Source of the DNA: Pseudomonadota bacterium
Lineage (GTDB): Bacteria > Desulfobacterota > Binatia > Binatales > Binataceae
NCBI GenBank assembly: GCA_021324455.1
Contig: JAJPJA010000093.1
Location: forward strand, 1 to 64,000
DNA length: 64,000 nucleotides
Reading direction: 5' to 3'
Below the pieces are notes generated by a model, which worked only from the letters and a program-made list of their open reading frames with translations, did no database searches and was not told the origin of the DNA. The position numbers and the translations under genes were made by a program. This document shows, one piece after another, positions 45,439 through 53,973 of the stretch (position 1 is the stretch's first letter; each line of letters begins with the position of its first letter).

Positions 45439-46119
45439 TCAGTTCGGCCAGGGACTGCCGTACCGGTCAATGACCGCGACCTCGCTCAGCGGACGCCGCC
45501 GGACGCCGCCGAACTTATCGTCGGTGTAACCGATCGGCATCAGCGCGAAGGTCCGCACATCATCGGGCAGGCCCAGCACCTGTTTGACCTCGGCCTCCAG
45601 GATGGTGTGATTGGTCGTCAGCACGGTGCCCAGGCCGAGCGCGCGGCAGGCGAGAATAATGTTCTGGACGGCGGGATAGATCGACGCGCCCGCGGTCCAG
45701 GGCGCCGCCGCCGTCATCCGCGCGCGGATTTCCGCCGGAATATCGTCCGGCAGCATCGGCGCGATCACCCTGAGACAGGGCAGGAGCAGCACCGGGGCGT
45801 CGCCCATACGCTCATGCAGATAGACTCCGCCGCTCCACATCTTCCGGTATTGCGCGGGCTCGATGTGTGCGGGATGAGGATTGCTGGCGTATTTCTCCCG
45901 CACCCACAAGCTGGCACGGCGGTAGATGTCGCCCAGCTTCTGGCGCTGATCGGCGCCGGTCACGACCACGAACAGCCAATTCTGATTGTTGCCCGCCGAC
46001 GGCGCCTGGATTGCGGCGTCAAGGATTTTCGCAATCAGCTCATGGGGAACCGGGTCGGGTCTGAAATGCCGGATGGCGCGGGTTGAATGGATCGCTTCAA
46101 ACAGGCCGATATCGCTCAT
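45439..46119 (-). CDS. Nitroreductase-family flavoprotein
   Basis: The 226-aa protein has FEAIHSTRAIRHFRPDPVP at the N-terminus (FMN-phosphate contacts), AAIQAPSAGNNQNWLFVVV, ALGLGTVLTTNH and MPIGYTDDKFGGVRRRPL. It is an NAD(P)H- and FMN-dependent reductase of unspecified substrate. ATG at 46119 has GGAG 8-9 nt upstream. It sits between purB and purC on the same strand, 22 bp after purB, so it is probably read with the purine genes, though no role in that pathway is known. Confidence 0.93.
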   Translation of the reverse strand: MSDIGLFEAIHSTRAIRHFRPDPVPHELIAKILDAAIQAPSAGNNQNWLFVVVTGADQRQKLGDIYRRASLWVREKYASNPHPAHIEPAQYRKMWSGGVYLHERMGDAPVLLLPCLRVIAPMLPDDIPAEIRARMTAAAPWTAGASIYPAVQNIILACRALGLGTVLTTNHTILEAEVKQVLGLPDDVRTFALMPIGYTDDKFGGVRRRPLSEVAVIDRYGSPWPN

Positions 46120-46141
46120 CCGCCCGCTCCTGCAGGGCAAC

Positions 46142-47545
46142 TCAGTCCGGCTTGCGGCCGGGAGTAAAACGGTTCACCAGTTCGGCCGCCAGGCCGACGT
46201 AGTTGTCCGGCGTAACCTCGCGCAGCCGCTGCCTGACGCTTTCTTCCAGCGGCAGCTGCGCGATGAATTCATCCATCACCTGGCGCGTGATAACGCGTCC
46301 GCGGGTCAGTTCCTTAAGCGTCTCGTAAGGGTTGGGCAGGCCATAGCGCCGCATCAGGGTTTGAATCGCCTCGCTCACCACTTCCCACGACTGGTCTTCG
46401 GCCAGTTCCTGCGCGATACGGCCGCGGTTAATCTCGACCAGACCGAGGCCGCGCTCGAGCGAGGCCAGCGCGATGATCACGTGCCCGAACGCCGGCCCGA
46501 TCGCGCGCAGCGCCGTGCTGTCGCTCAGGTCGCGTTGGAAGCGGGAGATGGGCAGCTTGACCGCCAGATGCTGCAGCATTGCGCTGGCGACTCCAAGATT
46601 GCCCTCGCAATTCTCGAAATCGATCGGATTGATCTTATGCGGCATGGTCGAGGAGCCGACTTCGCCCGCCACCGCACGCTGGGTGAAGTAATGCCGGGAG
46701 ATGTAGCCCCACATGTCGCGCGCCAGATCGATCAGGATCGTGTTGACGCGCACCACCGTGTCGAACAACTCCGCCATGTAGTCGTGGCATTCGATTTGAG
46801 TGGTAAGCGGATTCCACGCCAGCCCCAGCGATTGGATGAAAGCTTTGGAGTGGGCGATCCAGTCGACGTCGGGATAGGCGAATAGATGGGCGTTATAGTT
46901 GCCCACGGCGCCGTTGGCTTTGGCCACATACTCCTGGGCTTCCAACTGGCGCATCTGGCGGCTGAGCCGCGCGGCGAAGATCGCCATCTCCTTGCCCGCC
47001 GTGGTGGGAGTCGCGGCCTGTCCGTGGGTCAGGCTGAGCATCGCGGTATCGCGCAGCCGATGCGCCATCGCGGCGAGCGCCGATTGCGTTTTCTCCAGCC
47101 GGGGAAGCAGTTCCGCGGCGACGAACTCCTTCAGCGTCAGCGCGTAGGCGATACTGTTGACGTCCTCCGAGGTACAGGCGAAGTGGACCATCTCAAGCGG
47201 AAGGTTGGCATCGATCGACGCAATCCGCTGCTTGACGAAGTATTCCACCGCCTTGACGTCATGGTTCAGCGAACGCTCCAATTCCTTGACGCGGCGTCCG
47301 TCGGCCACAGAGAAATCCAGGTAAATCGCGCGCAGGCGCCGGGCGGCGGCCGGAGCAAGCGCGGGCAGGGCGTCGATTGCGGGGTTCGCGGCCAGCGACA
47401 GATACCATTCCACCATCGCCCGCACGCGGTAGCGGATGAGGGCGAATTCGCTGAAGTATTGCTCCAGCGCGCGCGTGCGCGCCCGGTAACGTCCGTCAAC
47501 CGGACCGATGTCCAACAATGCCGCGTCGCCGTCGTGCTGGCTCAT
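46142..47545 (-). CDS. purB: Adenylosuccinate lyase
   Basis: The 467-aa lyase is of the fumarase/ASL superfamily and of the longer, E. coli-like type (DIGPVDGRYRARTRAL start). The catalytic His region is MLSLTHGQAATPTTAGKE and the signature loop is GSSTMPHKINPIDFENCEGN. It acts twice in purine synthesis, on SAICAR and on adenylosuccinate. It lies 9 bp after dut and 22 bp before the nitroreductase gene, so dut-purB-nitroreductase may be one transcript. Confidence 0.97.
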   Translation of the reverse strand: MSQHDGDAALLDIGPVDGRYRARTRALEQYFSEFALIRYRVRAMVEWYLSLAANPAIDALPALAPAAARRLRAIYLDFSVADGRRVKELERSLNHDVKAVEYFVKQRIASIDANLPLEMVHFACTSEDVNSIAYALTLKEFVAAELLPRLEKTQSALAAMAHRLRDTAMLSLTHGQAATPTTAGKEMAIFAARLSRQMRQLEAQEYVAKANGAVGNYNAHLFAYPDVDWIAHSKAFIQSLGLAWNPLTTQIECHDYMAELFDTVVRVNTILIDLARDMWGYISRHYFTQRAVAGEVGSSTMPHKINPIDFENCEGNLGVASAMLQHLAVKLPISRFQRDLSDSTALRAIGPAFGHVIIALASLERGLGLVEINRGRIAQELAEDQSWEVVSEAIQTLMRRYGLPNPYETLKELTRGRVITRQVMDEFIAQLPLEESVRQRLREVTPDNYVGLAAELVNRFTPGRKPD

Positions 47546-47554
47546 ATAGCTGTA

Positions 47555-47998
47555 TCAGCGGCCGGTATGGCCGAATCCGCCTCCGCCTCTGGGGGTATCG
47601 GTCAGCTCTTTGACCTCCACCACAGTAGCGCGCGCTACCGGCGCAATCACCAACTGCGCGATGCGGTCGCCGGGCTGGATCGTCACCGGTTCGCGGCCGA
47701 GGTTTACCACGAGCACCTGGATCTCGCCGCGATAATCCGCATCGACGGTACCGGGCGAATTGACCAAAGTCAGCCCCTCGCGCAGCGCCCGCCCGCTGCG
47801 CGGCCGCACCTGCCCTTCGAATCCGTCCGGGAGTTCGACCGCGACTCCGCTGGGGACGGCGCATCGCTCCAGCGGAGCCAGCGTAATCGCATGCTCGACA
47901 TCGGCGCACAGATCCATCCCCGCCGCCCCTTGGCTTTGATACGCGGGCAGCGGCATTGAGGAGTTGCGCAAACGCCGGATTTTGACGACTGAATCCAC
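47555..47998 (-). CDS. dut: dUTP diphosphatase (trimeric dUTPase)
   Basis: The 147-aa protein has all five dUTPase motifs in order: [40 protein letters not shown] and [10 protein letters not shown]. It hydrolyses dUTP to dUMP, keeping uracil out of DNA. Start GTG at 47998 fits the family length, with no strong ribosome-binding site. It follows the fused toxin-antitoxin remnant and precedes purB by 9 bp. Confidence 0.96.
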   Translation of the reverse strand: MDSVVKIRRLRNSSMPLPAYQSQGAAGMDLCADVEHAITLAPLERCAVPSGVAVELPDGFEGQVRPRSGRALREGLTLVNSPGTVDADYRGEIQVLVVNLGREPVTIQPGDRIAQLVIAPVARATVVEVKELTDTPRGGGGFGHTGR

Positions 47999-48012
47999 CC
48001 GAGCCCCGCGGC

Positions 48013-48306
48013 CTAGCTGATGCGCCGGTTTTCGATAACGAGGCGCTCGACTCTTTGGTATTCCCCGGCGCTGGACTCAACGCGGGTCAATCCAAGCGCA
48101 GTACCCGCAATCAAGGCATCGTATGCTCCGACCGGAGCGCTCGGCGTCCCGATGACGGCACGCAACCCGGCGGTCTCGCGCGCAGCCGCGCCGTCGCAAG
48201 GCCGCAGGGGCACGGAAGACAGGGCATTGCGAGTCCTGCCGGTTTCCCTTGCAGCACGATCGAACTCTTCGGCCGATTCTTTATCGATGCAGACGCTGAA
48301 TGTCAC
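48013..48306 (-). pseudogene. vapBC remnant: antitoxin N-terminus fused in frame to toxin C-terminus
   Basis: In this 97-codon frame (GTG start at 48306), the first roughly 30 residues, TFSVCIDKESAEEFDRAARE and then TGRTRNALSS, look like a ribbon-helix-helix antitoxin. The last roughly 40 are the end of a PIN-domain VapC: PVGAYDALIAGTALGLTRV, then [12 protein letters not shown]. The junction is a low-complexity stretch. About 380 bp, including the antitoxin tail and the first catalytic acids of the toxin, are missing relative to a normal pair. It is therefore a deletion-derived relic without toxin activity, although the frame is intact. Its operator-like repeat is kept just upstream. Confidence 0.7.
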
Positions 48307-48315
48307 ACCTACGCC

Positions 48316-48332
48316 ATAACATCTTATGTTAT
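48316..48332. promoter_or_regulatory. Inverted repeat, probable autoregulatory operator of the vapBC remnant
   Basis: ATAACAT-CTT-ATGTTAT is a perfect 7-bp inverted repeat with a 3-bp centre, 9 bp upstream of the GTG start. It overlaps AT-rich promoter-like sequence in an otherwise GC-rich setting. The same ATAACAT half-site lies before the intact vapB gene (35920-35926). Confidence 0.5.
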
Positions 48333-48413
48333 ATGCACGGAAGCGCGCACAATTAACGCCGGCGCGCGCGGCCCTGGCTTTGCGAATCAGAAATTCGGTC
48401 GATCGCGGCCGGA

Positions 48414-49673
48414 CTACAGCGCCGAGAAGATGTCGGGCGGAAGGGCGCGGCCTTTGAGGTCGCCGAGCACCACCAGCGCCATCTGCTCGCGATCGAAGAA
48501 GGTGGAGGCCAGTTCGGTTACCTGGTCGTTGCTGACAGCTTCGATATCGCGCGCCAGCTCCTCGACCGGGATGTCGCGGCGGAAGTAGATCTCATTGCGC
48601 GCCAGCCGGTTCATCCGCGCGTCGGTCGATTCCAGTCCGAGCAGCAGATTGCCCTTGAGCTGGCTCTTGGCGCGATCCAGTTCCGCCGGCTTCAGGCCCT
48701 CGCGCGCGACCTGCTTGAGTTCGGCCAGCGTAATCTCCAGCACCTCATCGACCCATTCGGGATTGGTGCCGGCGTAAATCCCGAAGTAGCCGCAATCGAT
48801 GTGCGAGGACAGGAAGGAGTAGATGCTGTAAACCTTGCCGCGTTTTTCCCGCACTTCCTGGAACAGCCGCGACGACATCCCGCCGCCCAAAGCGGTGTTC
48901 AGCACGTAGCCCGCGTAGCGCGCGGCGCTGCTCTGGCTGATCCCGGGGCCGCCCAGGCAGATATGCGCCTGCTCCAGCGGCTTTTCATGATTCAGCACCA
49001 CCGAATGCGCCTTGGGCGGCTTGATCCGGTCGACCTTGCCGTTGCCCTGGATAGCGCCGAACAGGGTCTGGCATTGCGCGGCCAGGGCGTCGTGATCCAC
49101 TTTGCCCGCGGCGGCGATGAACACGCGCTCGGCGCGATAGCGCTGGTCCATAAAGGATGTCATCCGTTCGCGGTCCAGCGACGTCACCGTCGCGACGCTG
49201 CCCGCGATCGGCAACGCCAACGGATGCCCCGCCCAGAATTTCAGATTGAACAGGTCGTGGATGAAGTCGTCGGGCGTGTCCTCGGCCTGGGAGATTTCCT
49301 GCAGCACCACCTGCTGCTCGCGCTTGATCTCGTCGGGATCGAACAGCGACTCCAAAAACAGGTCGGCGAGCAGGTCGGTCGCCATGGCGAGGTCGGCGCC
49401 CAGCACCTTGGCGTAATAGCAGGTATATTCCTTGCCGGTAAAAGCGTTGAGCACGCCGCCGACCGCGTCGATTTCCTCGGCGATTTGCGCTGCCGTGCGC
49501 TTGCGCGTGCCCTTAAACAGCAGATGCTCGATCAGATGAGAGACGCCGTTCTCATGCGGCTCTTCGTAGCGCGATCCGTTTTCGACCCAGATGCCGATGC
49601 TGGCGGAGTGCGAATGCGGCATCTCCTCGGTCAGAACGCGCACGCCGTTGGACAACAGGGATTTGCGCGTCAT
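48414..49673 (-). CDS. M16-family zinc peptidase (processing-peptidase type)
   Basis: The 419-aa protein has the inverted zinc motif HLIEHLLFKGT (H, E and H ligands at about residues 47-51), and the downstream Glu is in AFTGKEYTCYYAKVL. Other conserved stretches are GGGMSSRLFQEVREKRGKVYSIYSF, the family C-terminal block. It resembles the mitochondrial-processing-peptidase beta-like enzymes found just after pnp in many bacteria. ATG at 49673 overlaps the pnp stop as ATGA. It degrades or processes peptides; no signal peptide is visible. Confidence 0.95.
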   Translation of the reverse strand: MTRKSLLSNGVRVLTEEMPHSHSASIGIWVENGSRYEEPHENGVSHLIEHLLFKGTRKRTAAQIAEEIDAVGGVLNAFTGKEYTCYYAKVLGADLAMATDLLADLFLESLFDPDEIKREQQVVLQEISQAEDTPDDFIHDLFNLKFWAGHPLALPIAGSVATVTSLDRERMTSFMDQRYRAERVFIAAAGKVDHDALAAQCQTLFGAIQGNGKVDRIKPPKAHSVVLNHEKPLEQAHICLGGPGISQSSAARYAGYVLNTALGGGMSSRLFQEVREKRGKVYSIYSFLSSHIDCGYFGIYAGTNPEWVDEVLEITLAELKQVAREGLKPAELDRAKSQLKGNLLLGLESTDARMNRLARNEIYFRRDIPVEELARDIEAVSNDQVTELASTFFDREQMALVVLGDLKGRALPPDIFSAL

Positions 49674-51784
49674 GCCAGTGGCTTCGCCTGCGATCCCTCG
49701 GATTCGGCGTCCTGCTGAGCTTCACGCACCGAAAGCCGGATTTTGCCGTTGCGGTCGATATCGAGCACTTTGACCATCACCTCGTCGCCTTCGTTCAGCA
49801 CGTCCTCGACCCGGCGCACCCGCTTATCCGACAGTTGCGAGATATGCACCAGTCCGTCGGTGCCGGGCAGGATTTCGACGAACGCGCCAAAATCGACTAC
49901 TTTGCGGACTTTGCCTTTGTAGATGCGGCCGATCTCGGGTTCCTGGGTGATCGACTGGATGGTGTTGATCGCCTTTTCCATCTGTGACGCGTCGGCCGAA
50001 GCGATCAGCACCGTGCCGTCATCTTCGATATCGATCTTACAACCGGTCTCTTCGACGATGCCGCGAATGACTTTGCCGCCCGGGCCGATCACGTCGCGGA
50101 TCTTGTCGGGCTTGATATGCAGGGTCACGATGCGCGGGGCGTACAGCGAGACTTCCTTGCGCGGCTCCTGCAGCGCCTTCTGCATCACGTCGAGCACGAA
50201 CAGCCGGGCCTCGCGCGCCTGATGCAGCGCCTGGCGCATCACGTCGCGCGTAATCCCGCCGACCTTGTTATCCATCTGGATCGCGGTCACGCCGGTGGCG
50301 GTGCCGGCGACCTTGAAGTCCATGTCGCCCAGATGATCCTCGTCGCCCAGGATGTCGGTCAGCACGCGGACCTTGTCGCCTTCCTTGACCAGACCCATCG
50401 CGATACCCGCGACCGCCGCCTTGACCGGAACCCCGGCGTCCATCAGGGCCAGGCTGCCGCCGCATACCGTGGCCATCGAGGAGCTCCCGTTTGACTCCAG
50501 CACTTCGGAGACCACCCGAATCGTGTAGGGAAACTTGTCTTCGGGCGGAAGCACCGCCTGCAGGGCGCGTTCGGCCAGCGCCCCGTGCCCAATCTCGCGC
50601 CGCGAGGGTCCGCGCAGAAACTTCACCTCGCCGGTCGAAAACGGCGGGAAGTTATAGTGCAGCATGAATTTCTTGTAATGCTCGCCCAGCAGCGCGTCGA
50701 TCTTCTGCTCATCGGACGACGTCCCCAGCGTAACCGTCGCCAGCACCTGGGTCTCGCCGCGGGTGAACAGGGCCGAGCCGTGGGTCCGCGGCAGCGCCTG
50801 AACGGTGGCGCTCAGCTGGCGAATCTCGGTCGAACTGCGATCGTCGATCCGGCGGTCGTTTTCGACGATCACCCGGCGCACCCGTTCCCGGGTCAGATAC
50901 TCGTAAACCTCGTGCAGTTCGTTTTCGGCCTGGGGAAAGCGCTCGGACAAATCCGCAATCACGCGGTCTTCGAGATCGTGCAGGGCCGCGGAGCGTTCCT
51001 TCTTGCCCGGCGTGGCCAGAGCCACCTCGAGGCTGTCGCCGATCCGCGCGCGCATCGCTTCGACCATCGCCTGGTCCATTTCCTTGCGTCTGAATTCGCG
51101 CTTGGGCTTGCCCACCATCCGTTTCAGCTCGCGCTGAATTTCGAAAATCGGATTGAGTTCCTCATGCGCGGTAAACAGCGCTTCGAGAATGGTTTCCTCC
51201 TCCACGATGTCGGCGCCGCCCTCGAGCATCACGATCGAGTCCGGCCTGGCCGCAACCACCATCGAGAGGTCGCTCATTTCCATCTGGCTGCGCAGCGGAT
51301 TGACCACCAGCTTGCCCTCGATACGGCCCATCCTGACCGCCGCCACCGGGCCTTCATGCGGGATGTCGGAGATTTCCAGCGCGGTTGACGCGGCGATCAG
51401 CGACAGCATATCGGGATCGTTCTCGCGGTCCACCGAGAGCACGGTCACGATGAGCTGGGTTTCCTTGTCGTAGCCCTTGGGGAAGAGCGGGCGCATCGCG
51501 CGGTCGATCAGCCGCGAGGTGAGGATCTCCTTTTCGGAAGGGCGGCCTTCGCGCTTGAAAAAACCGCCGGGAATTTTCCCGGCGGCAAAGGTCTTTTCCA
51601 GGTAATCGACCGTCAGAGGGAGAAAATCCACCTTTTCCCGGCTGCTGTACGCCGATACCACGGTGGCCAGCACGACGGTTTCGCCGTACTGCGCCAATAC
51701 CGAGCCATGCGCCTGGCGGGCCAGACGCCCAGTCTCAAGCGATAGCTTGCGACCATGAAAGTCGATTTCAAGCTTCCTGAACAT
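49670..51784 (-). CDS. pnp: Polyribonucleotide nucleotidyltransferase (PNPase)
   Basis: The 704-aa protein has two RNase PH-like halves (KLSLETGRLARQAHGSVLAQ; SSSMATVCGGSLALMDAGVP). A linking helical domain lies between them, and the KH domain VIGPGGKVIRGIVEETGCKI is near residue 560. The S1 domain GKVRKVVDFGAFVEILPG is at the end. It is a phosphorolytic 3'-5' exonuclease of the degradosome. Start ATG 51784 (MFRKLEIDFHG); an in-frame GTG-type extension was rejected by family length. It is 132 bp downstream of rpsO with a structured leader. Confidence 0.98.
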   Translation of the reverse strand: MFRKLEIDFHGRKLSLETGRLARQAHGSVLAQYGETVVLATVVSAYSSREKVDFLPLTVDYLEKTFAAGKIPGGFFKREGRPSEKEILTSRLIDRAMRPLFPKGYDKETQLIVTVLSVDRENDPDMLSLIAASTALEISDIPHEGPVAAVRMGRIEGKLVVNPLRSQMEMSDLSMVVAARPDSIVMLEGGADIVEEETILEALFTAHEELNPIFEIQRELKRMVGKPKREFRRKEMDQAMVEAMRARIGDSLEVALATPGKKERSAALHDLEDRVIADLSERFPQAENELHEVYEYLTRERVRRVIVENDRRIDDRSSTEIRQLSATVQALPRTHGSALFTRGETQVLATVTLGTSSDEQKIDALLGEHYKKFMLHYNFPPFSTGEVKFLRGPSRREIGHGALAERALQAVLPPEDKFPYTIRVVSEVLESNGSSSMATVCGGSLALMDAGVPVKAAVAGIAMGLVKEGDKVRVLTDILGDEDHLGDMDFKVAGTATGVTAIQMDNKVGGITRDVMRQALHQAREARLFVLDVMQKALQEPRKEVSLYAPRIVTLHIKPDKIRDVIGPGGKVIRGIVEETGCKIDIEDDGTVLIASADASQMEKAINTIQSITQEPEIGRIYKGKVRKVVDFGAFVEILPGTDGLVHISQLSDKRVRRVEDVLNEGDEVMVKVLDIDRNGKIRLSVREAQQDAESEGSQAKPLA

Positions 51785-51829
51785 GCTAGTAATGTCCCTC
51801 AGGGAGGTGGGAGCGGCTGTCCCCACAAA

Positions 51830-51855
51830 GACAGAGCGCGGGGCTCTTTTCTGTC
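51830..51855 (-). promoter_or_regulatory. Structured leader hairpin between rpsO and pnp
   Basis: On the minus strand GACA-GAAAA-GAGC-CCCGC-GCTC-TGTC forms a two-part stem with a 5-nt bulge, about 45 nt before the pnp start. In E. coli an RNase III-cut stem in the same intergenic place lets PNPase control its own mRNA. The position is equivalent; the sequence is not conserved. Confidence 0.4.
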
Positions 51856-51916
51856 ATCGACCTGCGCGGCGGCGAGGTAAGACGCGGCGCGCAATGCCGA
51901 TTTTAGGCAATCAGCC

Positions 51917-52186
51917 CTATCTCCGGATACCCAGTTTCTCGATCAGCGACCGGTAACGGGCAAAATCGCAACCCCGCAGGTATTCCAGCAAGCGGCGGCG
52001 CTTGCCAACCAGGCGCAACAGGCCGACCCGGGAATGATGGTCCTTGACATGCGATTTGAAATGCTCGCTCAGACTCTCGATCCGCGCGGTCAGAAGCGCA
52101 ATCTGCACTTCCGGCGATCCACTGTCATTCTGAGTGCGAGCGTGAGAACCGATTATTTCCCGTTTACGGGCCGACGCGAGGGGCAT
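51917..52186 (-). CDS. rpsO: Ribosomal protein uS15
   Basis: The 89-aa protein is a standard-length S15, with [21 protein letters not shown] and [20 protein letters not shown], the rRNA- and protein-contact regions. It sits in the classical truB-rpsO-pnp order. Confidence 0.98.
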   Translation of the reverse strand: MPLASARKREIIGSHARTQNDSGSPEVQIALLTARIESLSEHFKSHVKDHHSRVGLLRLVGKRRRLLEYLRGCDFARYRSLIEKLGIRR

Positions 52187-52280
52187 CAGGAGACTCTTAC
52201 TTTCCCTTTTTTCCTTTCGTTAACGGGATAAACTACCATACGCACGCGGCCCCATTCAAGCCTGCCCCCAACCGACCCCG

Positions 52281-53162
52281 TCAGTGGCCGAAAACCCGTG
52301 CCAGCGCCAGGCGGCGTTCGGGTCCGAATTGCGCCACCGCGACCAGCGCTCCGGCGCATACTACCTTAATCGCGCCCTGCCCTATGCGGACCCTTTCCAG
52401 CAGGCCCGAGATGTCGCCGTTGCGGATTTGCCTGGCCGTTTCCCGGTCCGCCTCGATTGCCGGCATATCCGCCAGCGCCTCCGTCAGCCCGATGAGCGGC
52501 GGGACTGGCCCGTGCGTCAGCGCGCCGATTGCCTCATCCAGCGGCAGCGCCTGTGCGATTGAAAATCCGCCGGTGGCGACGCGCCGTAACGCGGTCAGAT
52601 GCGCCGCGGTGTTCAGAGCCGTACCAACATCGCGCGCCAAGGCGCGTACGTACATGCCGGTCGCGCACTGGAGCCAAAAGCGCAGGCGATCGGCGCCCTC
52701 AGGGATGAGCCGCAGCTCCGTCACACGCACCATCCGCGGCGCCGGCGGCGGCTGCTCCACGCCCCTGCGCGCCAGCTTGTAGAGCGGCACTCCGGCGCGT
52801 TTGATGGCTGAGAAGACCGGCGGCACCTGCTCGAACTCGCCGGTGAACAGGCGGGCGATTTCGTCCAGCCGGCCCTGGTCCAACCGTGGTACCGGCGCTG
52901 ACGAAACCACTTCGCCGGTCGGGTCGAGGGTGTCGGTTTGCGCGCCCAGCGCGATCACGCCTTCGTACCTTTTAGCCTGATGCTCCAGGAACTGCGCGAT
53001 CTTGGTCGCCTCTCCGATCAGGATGGGCAGAAGGCCGGTGGCGAAGGGGTCGAGCGTCCCCAGATGCCCGACCTTGGCCGGCTTGACCAGCCGTTTGACC
53101 CGCCGCACCACCTCCGCCGAGCCCATCCCGGCCGGCTTGTCAATCAGGAGAACACCATCCAT
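52281..53162 (-). CDS. truB: tRNA pseudouridine-55 synthase
   Basis: The 293-aa protein has DGVLLIDKPAGMGSAEVVRR at the N-terminus and catalytic Asp in GHLGTLDPFATGLLPI (near residue 38). KRYEGVIALGAQTDTLD and MYVRALARDVG follow. It has a C-terminal PUA-like segment. It makes psi55 in the T-loop of tRNAs. ATG at 53162 lies 52 bp after rbfA. Confidence 0.97.
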   Translation of the reverse strand: MDGVLLIDKPAGMGSAEVVRRVKRLVKPAKVGHLGTLDPFATGLLPILIGEATKIAQFLEHQAKRYEGVIALGAQTDTLDPTGEVVSSAPVPRLDQGRLDEIARLFTGEFEQVPPVFSAIKRAGVPLYKLARRGVEQPPPAPRMVRVTELRLIPEGADRLRFWLQCATGMYVRALARDVGTALNTAAHLTALRRVATGGFSIAQALPLDEAIGALTHGPVPPLIGLTEALADMPAIEADRETARQIRNGDISGLLERVRIGQGAIKVVCAGALVAVAQFGPERRLALARVFGH

Positions 53163-53214
53163 GAAAACCAGTAAGTTAAACCACTTCCGCCGCTGTCGCT
53201 ACCGGGGGAGATGG

Positions 53215-53565
53215 TTACTTCGCCTGTTCCTTGCGCAGCAACGCGTCGATGCGGGCGGCGCGTTCGATGCCCGGGTCGTATTCGAATTCCAGTTCCGGCG
53301 CGTAGCGCAAGCCCAGGCCGCGGCCGATTCGCTGACGGATAAATCCGGCCGCGCTGCGAAAACCCTCGACCGCTGACCGGCCGCGCGCCGCACCTTCCAG
53401 ATGAGAAAAGTAAACCCGGCCGTGGCGCAGGTCGGGCGTCAGCTTGACCTCGGTGAGCGTAACTCCGCGCAGCCGCGGGTCCTTCAGATCGCGATACAAC
53501 AGAGCAGACAGTTCGCGCAGCAGCGCTTCGCCTACCCGCTCGGGACGCCGTCCGTCGCCTGGCAT
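53215..53565 (-). CDS. rbfA: Ribosome-binding factor A
   Basis: The 116-aa KH-fold protein starts GDGRRPERVGEALLRELSAL. It has LKDPRLRGVTLTEVKLTPDL and YFSHLEG, and IRQRIGRGLGLRYAPELEFEYD at the end, matching RbfA closely. It acts in 16S rRNA 5'-end maturation and cold adaptation. It lies between a DUF503 gene and truB, the usual neighbourhood. Confidence 0.96.
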   Translation of the reverse strand: MPGDGRRPERVGEALLRELSALLYRDLKDPRLRGVTLTEVKLTPDLRHGRVYFSHLEGAARGRSAVEGFRSAAGFIRQRIGRGLGLRYAPELEFEYDPGIERAARIDALLRKEQAK

Positions 53566-53610
53566 GTCTCTAATGTTATCTGCGCCTGAACGGATCGTGA
53601 AGCGGATGCG

Positions 53611-53898
53611 CTAGTAATGCAGGATTTCCAGGTCTTCCTCGCCCAGCGGAGCCAAACCCAGCGATTCGATAAAGTTCACCACCTCGCGCAGCGCGCCGTC
53701 GACAAAGGCGCGGTCGCTGCCCACCTGGCAGATGCCCAACTGGGCGCGCTGCCACAAATCGTGATCGTCGGACTCGGCAATCGAGACGTTGAACTTGTTG
53801 CGCACGCGATCCTTAATCGAGCGCAGCACCTGGCGCTTGCCCTTGAGCGAATGATTGTCGGGCAGGAACAGGGTCAGGCGAAGAACTCCAACGACCAT
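53611..53898 (-). CDS. DUF503 (YlxP-like) protein
   Basis: The 95-aa protein starts MVVGVLRLTLFLPDNHSLKGKR, the hallmark of DUF503. SIKDRVRNKFNVSIAESDDHDLWQR and LGICQVGSDRAF follow. The family is found next to infB/rbfA in many bacteria and is thought to be linked to translation or ribosome assembly; its biochemical role is not settled. Here infB and nusA are not adjacent, as fmt and def precede it instead. Confidence 0.93.
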   Translation of the reverse strand: MVVGVLRLTLFLPDNHSLKGKRQVLRSIKDRVRNKFNVSIAESDDHDLWQRAQLGICQVGSDRAFVDGALREVVNFIESLGLAPLGEEDLEILHY

Positions 53899-53973
53899 AG
53901 TTTTGGGGAATACACGCCCGTGGCGAGGCTTGCAATATATGCGGCAAACGCCCGCTCTCGCCAGGCCCCGGCG

